Source: Kribbella solani
GTDB taxonomy: Bacteria; Actinomycetota; Actinomycetes; Propionibacteriales; Kribbellaceae
Reading direction: 5' to 3'
Assembly (NCBI RefSeq): GCF_014205295.1
Contig: NZ_JACHNF010000001.1
Location: 1,426,001-1,490,000 of the forward strand
Length of the DNA: 64,000 nucleotides
How positions within the stretch are numbered: the stretch's first letter is position 1; each line of letters starts with the position of its first letter. The translations under genes were made by a program, and so were the position numbers. Positions 42,440 through 49,786 of the stretch are shown in pieces. The notes below the pieces were generated by a model. That model saw nothing but the letters and a program-made list of their open reading frames with translations, did not search any database and had not been told where the DNA came from.

Positions 42440-43180
42440 GTGAATTCCCCGCTCGCACTCCAGCTTTACACCGTCCGCGATGCCTGGGAGGCCGATCCGG
42501 GCGAGACCCTCGCCCGGGTCGCCGCGATCGGCTACGGCGCGGTCGAACCGTACGACATCCTCAGCGATCCAACCGGTCTGCGCGACCTGCTGGACCGGCA
42601 CGGCCTGGCGATCTGCTCGACCCATGCCCCGGTGCTGGCCGAACGACAGGACGAAATCTTCGCCGCCGCCGCGGTCGTCGGCGTGGACACGATCATCGCT
42701 CCGGGCATCACGGCCGAACATTGGACCGGACCAGCGGCCGTTCGGACGATCGCCGATCGCCTCAACGCCGCGGCCCGCGCGGCGGCCGGCCACGGGCTGC
42801 GGATCGGCTACCACAATCACTTCTGGGAGCTGGAGCTGATCATCGACGGCCGCCCCGCCCTGGAGGCACTGGCCGAATGGACCGACCCGGAAGTGATCCT
42901 TGAGCTCGACGTGTACTGGGCGGCCGCGGCGGGCGTCGACGTACCCGACCTGCTCGGCCGCCTCGGTGACAAGGTCCGCTACCTGCATGTGAAGGACGGG
43001 CCGGCCGACAAGGTTGGCCCCTGGACCGCGGTCGGCGCCGGCCGGGTGGACATCCCGCCGATTCTGGACGCCGCGAAGGCGGCCGAGTGGTGGGCGGTGG
43101 AACTCGACGAATGCGCCACCGACCTGTTCGACGCGCTCGCCGAGAGCCACACCTATCTGACGGAGTACCGCGGCAACTGA
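42440..43180 (+). CDS. Sugar phosphate isomerase/epimerase (AP endonuclease 2-like TIM barrel)
   Basis: The protein has 246 residues; GTG 42440 follows AGAGGA. A much longer reading upstream runs through the divergent GntR gene and is rejected. The protein starts 'LALQLYTVRDAW', typical of xylose isomerase-like TIM barrels, and has metal-ligand regions 'IGYHNHFWEL' (His), 'LELDVYWA' (Asp), 'YLHVKDG' and a late Glu in 'AVELDE'. It would interconvert keto and aldo sugars or epimerise them. It is divergent from the GntR gene, and its promoter contains the candidate GntR operator. Confidence 0.9.
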   Translation: MNSPLALQLYTVRDAWEADPGETLARVAAIGYGAVEPYDILSDPTGLRDLLDRHGLAICSTHAPVLAERQDEIFAAAAVVGVDTIIAPGITAEHWTGPAAVRTIADRLNAAARAAAGHGLRIGYHNHFWELELIIDGRPALEALAEWTDPEVILELDVYWAAAAGVDVPDLLGRLGDKVRYLHVKDGPADKVGPWTAVGAGRVDIPPILDAAKAAEWWAVELDECATDLFDALAESHTYLTEYRGN

Positions 43181-43190
43181 CACAACCCGT

Positions 43191-43229
43191 GCGGCACTGC
43201 CCAGGCTCAACGAACCTGGGCAGTGCCGC
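43191..43229. terminator. Strong bidirectional terminator hairpin
   Basis: GCGGCACTGCCCAGG (43191-43205) pairs perfectly with CCTGGGCAGTGCCGC (43215-43229), a 15-bp stem with a 9-base loop. It sits between the convergent isomerase and hexosaminidase genes and would end transcription from both. Confidence 0.85.
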
Positions 43230-43232
43230 GCC

Positions 43233-46200
43233 TCACGCCAGGGACAGCGCGAAGACGTGCAGGGCCGGCGTCCACAGGGTCCGGTTACCCACCGGCGGCA
43301 GGACCACTGAGGCCACCGTCTTGGCCGGATCGAGCTCGACCGCGTGCACGAACGTACTGGTCGGGCGCTGCACCTGACCCTGATAGTTCCGGTACGGCGC
43401 CACGAACGCAGTCACTGCTCCAGGTGGTGTCGGCCAGGCCGTCCAGTCCGGTTCGTCCAACTTGAACGTACTGCTCGTACCGTCCGTGTAGTTGACCGTG
43501 CCGACGGCCGACAGCGGCCCGAACGAAGCACTCGTCAGCAGACCGAGACGGCTGCCCCGACCGGACAGGGCAATCGTCTGGCCGTTCGCCAGCGCGTTGT
43601 TCGGCTGCCCCGGCGCGACGTCCGGCCACCGGAAGGTGAATCCGTCCGCGGCGACCTCGCCGCCCGGCCGGATGCCGATCCCGGCCAATGCCTCCGCCGA
43701 GAAGCTCGAACCCGAACCGTCGAAACCACCGTTCAACGTCGGCGGGTCGAGGTCCGCATCGGTGGTGACACCAACGTTGTCGAACGCCGCCGCCAGCCCC
43801 GGGTACGGCACGCCTGCCTTCATCGTCAGCGCCTCGAACTGGCGCTGCTGATCGCCGTACCTGGCCAGCACCGCGACCTCGACCGGACGGATGCCGGGAT
43901 CGGCATGATCCTGATCGAGCGCGACGGTGACCGCCGACGTACCACCGGCAGGCACTTGGACCGAGCCACTGGCCGGTGTGGCCTTGAGGCCTGGCGCTCT
44001 GGTGGACCAGTCGACCGACACCGGCTTCGCGCCCGCGTTCCGTACCGTGAGGGTGGCATGACCTGGAAGCACGACGGTCTGCGGCGTCAAGGTGGCGGTG
44101 ATCGGTGTCGCCACCTCGAACCGGTGCCGGCCGGCGGAATTCACCGAGGCACCACGATCGACCGCGCTGGTGTTGGCGATCGCCAGATAGCCGCCGCCGG
44201 AGGTCAACCCCGGACTGACCGCGAATCTCGCCGAGACAGTGCGGCCCGGCGGCACGACCGGGTAGCTGTCCTGATCGAGCGCCCGCACCGGCAAGGTCGA
44301 ACTGTCGTCGCTCGACAACGCGGTCAGGTTGAGCCGTACGTCGCGCAACGCCCTCCCACTGGTGTTGGTGAAGCTCGCCGTCAGTACGCCGTCAGCGAGT
44401 GGACGTACGGTGTCCGCGCCGGTGACCGAGGTCTTTCCCGGCCCTTGCCTGGTCTGGAACTGGATCTCCCCGACATTGCCGTGGCCGCCGTTCGGGCTGA
44501 CCCAGCGAAGCCAGCGATAGGCCCGCGAATCGGTGACCGGGAGCGTTCGCCAGTCCGCGGTGGGCCGCCATTCGACTGTTGCCAGCGGATGACAACCCGC
44601 GGCCGGGCCGTCCGTACATCCCTCGAAGCGGCCGCCGACCATTCGCATCGTCGGCTCGACGTCGTTGCCGCGGGGCAGGAAGCGGATCTGATCGACAGTC
44701 GCCGCGCGGCCCAGGTCGATTCCGACGTACCGGCCGTCGGCCGACTGATCATCGGCAAAGGTCGCCGGGTTTCCGTCGAAGGCGGCAGTCGGGTCGCCGA
44801 CGTTCCCGTACGGCGTCCCGTTGAGCGTCTCGGCGTCGTGCTGCAGCGGCGTCGGCAGCCCAGGTGCGGTACCGATCCGATCGGCGGCGTCCTGGAGTGC
44901 GAAGACAGACGGGTACGCCCGGTGGTCAGGTCCGTGCCAGGTCGTTTCGGCCAGCACCTCCAACGGCCGCGTGGCGAACCAGTCGGCGTACGAGTCGGTC
45001 ACGTCGAGCAGATCGTCGCCGAAGAGCGAGACCTCGTACCCGAGTACGCGCTCATGCCGGCTGTAGTCCCACTCGCCGTACATCATGGAGGTGTTCGCGA
45101 CCCACCAGTCGCCCGGCGGCTTCGTCGGCACCACGTAGAACTGCGGATCCGGTGACACGACCACGGTGTAGCCGGCGTCCAGGTACGCCTGCGGTGTCCC
45201 GCCGTACCAGGCGTTGATGATGATGTTCTTGTCCGGCGTGATGGTGGCACCGCCGATGTAGTCCCACCAGTTCCAGATCTCCGGCCGGCGTCCCAGCTCC
45301 GTCACGCCCTTGGCCAGCTTGTTCTGCCAGTCCACGAAGACATCGACGGTCGACTTGTACCCGTGCGCCGCCGCGTAGTCGACCAGTTCGCGGCAGGACT
45401 TCTGCTGATCGACGCCGGCGTACTCGTCGCCGCCCAGATGGAGGATCGGCGAGTCCGGGAAGAGCCGCGCCCACTCCTTCACGAGTTGCAGTACGACGGT
45501 CAACGACTCCGGCTTGGTCACGTTGACGTTGCCGATCGCCGACAGCGAGTTGCACTGCCAGGCCAGTGCGGGGATGCGCTCGGTCAGCCGATTGGCGTGT
45601 CCTGGTACCTCGAACTCCGGGATGATCGTGACGTGGTACCGGCGCGCGTACTCGACGATCTCCTTGAGTTGCGCCTTGGTGTAATGCCGTTCACTGGTCA
45701 GCTCCGGATGGCTCTCGCTCGGCAGCCGGATGGCGTACGAGTCGGTCAGGTGCCAGTGCAGGATGTTCAGCTTCTGCCAGGCGGCCGTCCGGATATGCCG
45801 TTTCACATCAGCCACCGAGTAGAAGTGCCTGGCGGAGTCGAGCAGGAAACCACGGTGCACGTACGACGGTCCGTCGGCGATCGTGCCGCGCGCGACGGTC
45901 ACCCCGTCCGGCGCCTGGCGTAGCAGTTGTTGCAGTGTTTGCTGCGCGTAGAACGCGCCGTCGGAATCGGCCGCGGTGATTGTGATCCCAGCGCCGATCT
46001 CGATCGCGTACGACTGTGCTTTGCCGGACGTCCGAGTGATCACCAGGTCACCCGGTCGCGGACGGGAAGTGGTGACGTCGAGAGCGAAGCCGGTGCGGAG
46101 CGAGAGGTCCTGGGCGAACGTCCGGGCGTCGGACAGCACTCGGGACGCGTCCGCGCCGGACCAGTTCACCACGATGCGGGTATGCGGAGTGAGCGACGTG

Positions 46201-46349
46201 CTACCACGGTCGGCGTGCCACTGATCGACACTGGGCAGCAGCTGCGGTGCCGCATTCGGGTCCGGGCCCGCCGACGCCGGCGAACCGGCGACGGCGAGCG
46301 GGACGAGCATGAACAGGCCGACCAGGGCGGCCAGACATTTCCGCCTCAT
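43233..46349 (-). CDS. Secreted GH20 beta-N-acetylhexosaminidase with accessory domains
   Basis: The protein has 1038 residues. A Sec signal peptide (1-27) is followed by a GH20b-type domain (about 35-160) and the GH20 TIM barrel (about 163-500). The catalytic pair is Asp308-Glu309 in 'HLGGDEYAG', for substrate-assisted cleavage of terminal GlcNAc or GalNAc. A discoidin-like F5/8C domain lies near 515-655 ('AFDGNPATFADD'), then NEW3/Ig-like beta regions and a C-terminal beta domain ('GTVNYTDGTSSTF'). It starts in a 4-bp overlap with the DUF4855 gene. The product is likely imported by the neighbouring transporter. Confidence 0.95.
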   Translation of the reverse strand: MRRKCLAALVGLFMLVPLAVAGSPASAGPDPNAAPQLLPSVDQWHADRGSTSLTPHTRIVVNWSGADASRVLSDARTFAQDLSLRTGFALDVTTSRPRPGDLVITRTSGKAQSYAIEIGAGITITAADSDGAFYAQQTLQQLLRQAPDGVTVARGTIADGPSYVHRGFLLDSARHFYSVADVKRHIRTAAWQKLNILHWHLTDSYAIRLPSESHPELTSERHYTKAQLKEIVEYARRYHVTIIPEFEVPGHANRLTERIPALAWQCNSLSAIGNVNVTKPESLTVVLQLVKEWARLFPDSPILHLGGDEYAGVDQQKSCRELVDYAAAHGYKSTVDVFVDWQNKLAKGVTELGRRPEIWNWWDYIGGATITPDKNIIINAWYGGTPQAYLDAGYTVVVSPDPQFYVVPTKPPGDWWVANTSMMYGEWDYSRHERVLGYEVSLFGDDLLDVTDSYADWFATRPLEVLAETTWHGPDHRAYPSVFALQDAADRIGTAPGLPTPLQHDAETLNGTPYGNVGDPTAAFDGNPATFADDQSADGRYVGIDLGRAATVDQIRFLPRGNDVEPTMRMVGGRFEGCTDGPAAGCHPLATVEWRPTADWRTLPVTDSRAYRWLRWVSPNGGHGNVGEIQFQTRQGPGKTSVTGADTVRPLADGVLTASFTNTSGRALRDVRLNLTALSSDDSSTLPVRALDQDSYPVVPPGRTVSARFAVSPGLTSGGGYLAIANTSAVDRGASVNSAGRHRFEVATPITATLTPQTVVLPGHATLTVRNAGAKPVSVDWSTRAPGLKATPASGSVQVPAGGTSAVTVALDQDHADPGIRPVEVAVLARYGDQQRQFEALTMKAGVPYPGLAAAFDNVGVTTDADLDPPTLNGGFDGSGSSFSAEALAGIGIRPGGEVAADGFTFRWPDVAPGQPNNALANGQTIALSGRGSRLGLLTSASFGPLSAVGTVNYTDGTSSTFKLDEPDWTAWPTPPGAVTAFVAPYRNYQGQVQRPTSTFVHAVELDPAKTVASVVLPPVGNRTLWTPALHVFALSLA

Positions 46350-48007
46350 CGGATCGTCTTGCCTTGTACGAAGTCAGCCACCAGGTCGTAGAGCTCACGT
46401 ACCTTCGGGTCCTGGCTGCGTGAGAAGGTGAGCATCGCGTCGACGCCCTGGTAGTAGGCGACGTACGCGTTCTGGAAGCCTTCCGTACTGCCGGCCCGGA
46501 GGTAGTCGAGCAACCGTTGCCGCATGACCGGATCGGTGGCGGCCCGTTCGTCGAACTCCATCTCGACGCCCATTCCGTACGACCGCGCGATGCCGGCCGC
46601 GTCGGCCAGGCGGCGCGGGTCAGTCTCCTCGAAGAAGTAGTTCGGCTGGAACGAGGCCGCGTCGAAGCCGGCCTGCTTCCACAGAAACGCCCGGTAGGCA
46701 AGGAAATGCGGGATCCAGAACGCCTTCAGCTGGTGCTCGTGGACCACGTCGGTCACCCGGCGAGCCTGCTCGGGGCCGTCCGCGCCGACGTCGATCTGCT
46801 CCGGGAGCCAGTACATCCCGACCAGTTCGAGGTTGTGATAGCCGGCCGCGTTCCAGCGCTTGATCAGATCCTCGGTCCACCAGCGAACGACCTTCTGCTG
46901 GTTGTCCAGAGCCTGCTCGCGACCGACCGCGTCCGGGCTGAGGTTCTCGCTCACCCCGTCGCCGTCGACGTCGCCGAAGTCGATCCAGCTGCCGGTGTTC
47001 GGGATCGTCAGCACAACCTTGGTCTTGCGATCCGGTCCGCGCAGCGCGGCGTTCACCGTACCGGCCGCCTGATCGAGTTGCTGGAGATCACCACCGGCGG
47101 CGAACGTCTTGTCCCGGTACCACTCCCAATCGGCCTTCCGGGCGTTTCCGGAACCGAGGTCGACGCCGGTCGGCGTTTGCAGCCCGAGCATCAGGACGCC
47201 GTCGAACAGCCGGGAAACCGGCTTGCCGGACTGATCGACCCGGGCGAGATACGGCTTGAGCTTGTCGGCGGTCCAGTCGCCGCGGCCGTTCTCGTACTGC
47301 CCGTTGTAGATCAGCGCCAGGTCCTTGATCCCGGCGGTGTCCGCGCCCGGCTTCAGGTAGTGCGGCTTGTCCGGCGCGGGCGTGACGGCGCCACGGATCC
47401 GGCCGTCCTCACCTTGCACCTGGATCTCGTCGATCAGCTGCGCGGCCCGGGTGTGCACCGAGAAACTGACCTTGACGTACCGGCCGTACGCGGCGGTCGC
47501 CTGCGGCTGATCCGGGACCCCGTCCCGCTCCTCGGCCCAGCTGAACCACTCGTCCCGCGCCGGTCCGTCACCCCAGAGCAGCTGGGTCGCCTGCCGGCCG
47601 ACCGTCGACCAGGTCCGGCCCGACGTCGACACCGCAAAGGAAACGTTGAGCGGGACCAGCGTGGAGCGGGCCGGCCAGTCCTGCAGGAACCGCGCCCGCA
47701 CCCCGGTGATCGACTTCGGGGCACCCAGATCGATCGTCACCTCCCGGGTCTTGCCCCTGGTGCTGCCGACCCAGGCCGGGTCATCCACATCCAGCGCCCC
47801 GAGCTTGCCATCGGTCAGCTGCCCGCCACGGTCCGGCCGATCCGCATCCGGCGCATCGGACCAGGCGTAGGCCTTGCCGAGCGCAAGGTTCCGCGGCGCT
47901 GCCGCAGCCACCTGCCCACCAAGCGGCACCAGCGCCGCAGCAGCCACCAACACCAGCCCGGTACAGGCCAATTGCCGGCTAAATCTCGCAAAAGACGGCG
48001 TACGCAT
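46346..48007 (-). CDS. Secreted DUF4855 protein with N-terminal discoidin-like domain
   Basis: The protein has 553 residues. ATG 48007 follows a GGGAGGACGG ribosome-binding site. A signal peptide (1-36, ending 'AAA') precedes a domain resembling F5/8 type C carbohydrate-binding modules (about 38-205, 'LTDGKLG', 'VTIDLGAPKSITGVRARF') and a DUF4855 domain (about 225-550) with conserved 'FDGVLMLGLQ', 'LELVGMYWLPEQ' and 'FWIPHFLAYRAF'. DUF4855 is found in carbohydrate-active gene clusters, but its reaction is unknown to me. It precedes the hexosaminidase gene in the same operon, under the TTGGTA-type operator. Confidence 0.88.
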   Translation of the reverse strand: MRTPSFARFSRQLACTGLVLVAAAALVPLGGQVAAAAPRNLALGKAYAWSDAPDADRPDRGGQLTDGKLGALDVDDPAWVGSTRGKTREVTIDLGAPKSITGVRARFLQDWPARSTLVPLNVSFAVSTSGRTWSTVGRQATQLLWGDGPARDEWFSWAEERDGVPDQPQATAAYGRYVKVSFSVHTRAAQLIDEIQVQGEDGRIRGAVTPAPDKPHYLKPGADTAGIKDLALIYNGQYENGRGDWTADKLKPYLARVDQSGKPVSRLFDGVLMLGLQTPTGVDLGSGNARKADWEWYRDKTFAAGGDLQQLDQAAGTVNAALRGPDRKTKVVLTIPNTGSWIDFGDVDGDGVSENLSPDAVGREQALDNQQKVVRWWTEDLIKRWNAAGYHNLELVGMYWLPEQIDVGADGPEQARRVTDVVHEHQLKAFWIPHFLAYRAFLWKQAGFDAASFQPNYFFEETDPRRLADAAGIARSYGMGVEMEFDERAATDPVMRQRLLDYLRAGSTEGFQNAYVAYYQGVDAMLTFSRSQDPKVRELYDLVADFVQGKTIR

Positions 48008-48033
48008 CCGTCCTCCCTCACTAAAAGCGAACT

Positions 48034-48047
48034 TTGGTAAGTACCAA
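48034..48047. promoter_or_regulatory. GntR operator candidate (TTGGTA-N2-TACCAA)
   Basis: TTGGTA-AG-TACCAA is a perfect inverted repeat 26 bp upstream of the DUF4855 start. It has the TGGT-N4-ACCA core of DasR-type sites and matches the site next to the GntR gene at 42409-42422. Confidence 0.7.
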
Positions 48048-48153
48048 TCGAGGAGGACCGTAGCCCCATCCCCGCCCCCCGACAAGACCCAACGCGGAGC
48101 AAGCGAGTACAACCATGAGAGGCCGGATCGGCAGAGGGTTGTCCCTGAACGCA

Positions 48154-48179
48154 CAAAAGGCCAGCCCGAAGGCTGGCCT
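48154..48179 (-). terminator. Rho-independent terminator of tRNA-Leu
   Basis: On the minus strand AAGGCCAGCC-TTCG-GGCTGGCCTT forms a perfect 10-bp stem closed by a UUCG tetraloop, followed by a T-run, starting seven bases after the tRNA-Leu 3' end. This is a textbook intrinsic terminator. Confidence 0.88.
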
Positions 48180-48185
48180 TGTCTG

Positions 48186-48271
48186 TGTCCGAGGGGGGAC
48201 TTGAACCCCCACGCCCTAAAACGGGCACTAGCACCTCAAGCTAGCGCGTCTGCCTATTCCGCCACCCGGAC
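48186..48271 (-). tRNA. tRNA-Leu (anticodon GAG)
   Basis: The 86-base class II tRNA reads from 48271 to 48186. The acceptor arms GTCCGGG and CTCGGAC pair (one G-T). The anticodon stem-loop CTAGC-TTGAGGT-GCTAG has anticodon GAG for leucine CTC/CTT codons. A long variable arm (TGCCCGTTTTAGGGCG) and T-arm (GGGGGTTCAAGTCCCCC) are clear. CCA is not encoded; the discriminator base is A. Confidence 0.97.
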
Positions 48272-48329
48272 GAGTGGTCTGCACCGCTGGTGCGGTGCCG
48301 ACCGGAGAACAGTAGCAAACTTCAGGGGT

Positions 48330-48452
48330 GGAATTCACATCGGGGAGATCGGCGGGGTGGAGGGGGTTGAGAAGGGTGCTGGGGGTGGGGTGGATCACAG
48401 GTCGGGGGTGGGCTGGGGAGTGCTTGGGGGGAGGGGGTGGGGGAGGATGCGG
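48330..48452 (+). repeat. G-rich tract upstream of M20 peptidase gene
   Basis: This 120-bp stretch of the plus strand holds many runs of three to six G, including GGGGG-T-GGGG and GGGGGGAGGGGG, ending in the ribosome-binding region of the peptidase gene. It has high G-quadruplex potential. No promoter elements are obvious within it. Confidence 0.6.
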
Positions 48453-48454
48453 GT

Positions 48455-49786
48455 ATGACTACTTCTGCCGCCGGGGATCGTTTGTCGTATGCCGCTGACG
48501 GTGAGGTGGTGGAGCTTTGTAGTGAGTTGATCCGGATTGATACGACGAACTACGGGAACGGGAAGAGCAAGGGGGAGCGGGGGGCGGCGGAGTACGTCGC
48601 GGGGAAGTTGGACGAGGTCGGGATCGAGTCGACGATCTACGAGTCGGAGCCGGGGCGGGCGACGTTGGTGGCGCACTGGGAGGGGGAGGACCAGAGCGCG
48701 GACCCGCTGCTCGTGCACGGGCATCTGGACGTCGTACCGGCGGATCCGAAGGACTGGAAGGTGGACCCGTTCGCGGGGGAGATCTTCGACGGGTGCGTGT
48801 GGGGGCGCGGCGCGGTCGACATGAAGGACTTCGACGCGATGGTGCTGTCGGTGGTGCGGGCGCGGCAGCGGGCTGGGGTGAAGCCGCGGCGGCCGGTGCG
48901 GCTGGTGTTCACGGCCGACGAAGAGGCCGGCGGCGTGTACGGGGCGCAGTGGCTGATCGACAACCACCCGGACACGATCGCGGACTGCACCGAGGGGATC
49001 GGTGAGGTCGGCGGCTTCTCCATCACCGTCAAGGACGACCTGCGCCTGTACCTGATCGAGACCGCCGAGAAGGGCATGAACTGGATGCGCCTGAAGGCCC
49101 GCGGCACGGCGGGTCACGGCTCGATGGTGAACACCGACAACGCGGTCACCAACTTGGTCGAGGCGGTCACCCGGATCGGGTCGCACGAGTGGCCGCTGCG
49201 GGTCACGCCGACGGTCCGTGAGTTCCTGAAGACGCTCGAGGACATACTCGGGACCGAGCTGGACCCGGAGGACATGACCACGACGCTGGCGAAACTCGGC
49301 AGCTTCAGCCGGATGTTCGGCGCGACGATCCGCAACACCGCGAACCCGACGATGCTGAACGCCGGCTACAAGGTGAACGTGATTCCGGGTGACGCCGAGG
49401 CGCATGTCGACGGGCGGTTCCTGCCCGGGTACGAGGACGAGTTCTACGCGACCATCGACGAGCTGATCGGCGACAAGGTGCAGCGGGAGACGGTCGTCAC
49501 GGACATCGCGCTGGAGACCGAGTTCAGCGGCGGCCTGGTCGACGCGATGAAGGCGTGCGTGCAGGCCGAGGACCCGCAGAGCCGGTTCGCGCCGCTGCTG
49601 ATGTCGGGCGGTACGGACGCGAAATCGTGGAGCCGTCTGGGCGTACGCTGCTTCGGTTTCGTACCGTTGCAGCTGCCGCCGGATCTGGACTTCATGGGCA
49701 TGTTCCACGGCATCGACGAGCGGGTGCCGACGTCGGCGCTCGAGTTCGGGTCGCGCGTACTCGACCGGTTCCTCGATCAGGCCTGA
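48455..49786 (+). CDS. M20 family metallopeptidase/deacylase
   Basis: The protein has 443 residues; ATG 48455 with GGAGG eight bases upstream. The metal site 'LLVHGHLDVVP' (His and Asp near residues 90-92), 'GRGAVDMKDFDA' and the catalytic 'TADEEAGG' are typical of M20/M25/M40 enzymes (dipeptidases, deacylases). A lid/dimerisation domain lies near residues 200-330. It is cytoplasmic (no signal peptide). It commonly lies next to this tRNA-Leu and DUF5703 in actinomycetes, as I recall. The 3' end overlaps the convergent glycosidase gene by 10 bp. Confidence 0.92.
   Translation: MTTSAAGDRLSYAADGEVVELCSELIRIDTTNYGNGKSKGERGAAEYVAGKLDEVGIESTIYESEPGRATLVAHWEGEDQSADPLLVHGHLDVVPADPKDWKVDPFAGEIFDGCVWGRGAVDMKDFDAMVLSVVRARQRAGVKPRRPVRLVFTADEEAGGVYGAQWLIDNHPDTIADCTEGIGEVGGFSITVKDDLRLYLIETAEKGMNWMRLKARGTAGHGSMVNTDNAVTNLVEAVTRIGSHEWPLRVTPTVREFLKTLEDILGTELDPEDMTTTLAKLGSFSRMFGATIRNTANPTMLNAGYKVNVIPGDAEAHVDGRFLPGYEDEFYATIDELIGDKVQRETVVTDIALETEFSGGLVDAMKACVQAEDPQSRFAPLLMSGGTDAKSWSRLGVRCFGFVPLQLPPDLDFMGMFHGIDERVPTSALEFGSRVLDRFLDQA

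Noticed and set aside
48186..48271. tRNA-Leu as an integration site with a nearby element
   Set aside because: No integrase, direct repeat of the tRNA 3' end or mobile gene is seen on either side.
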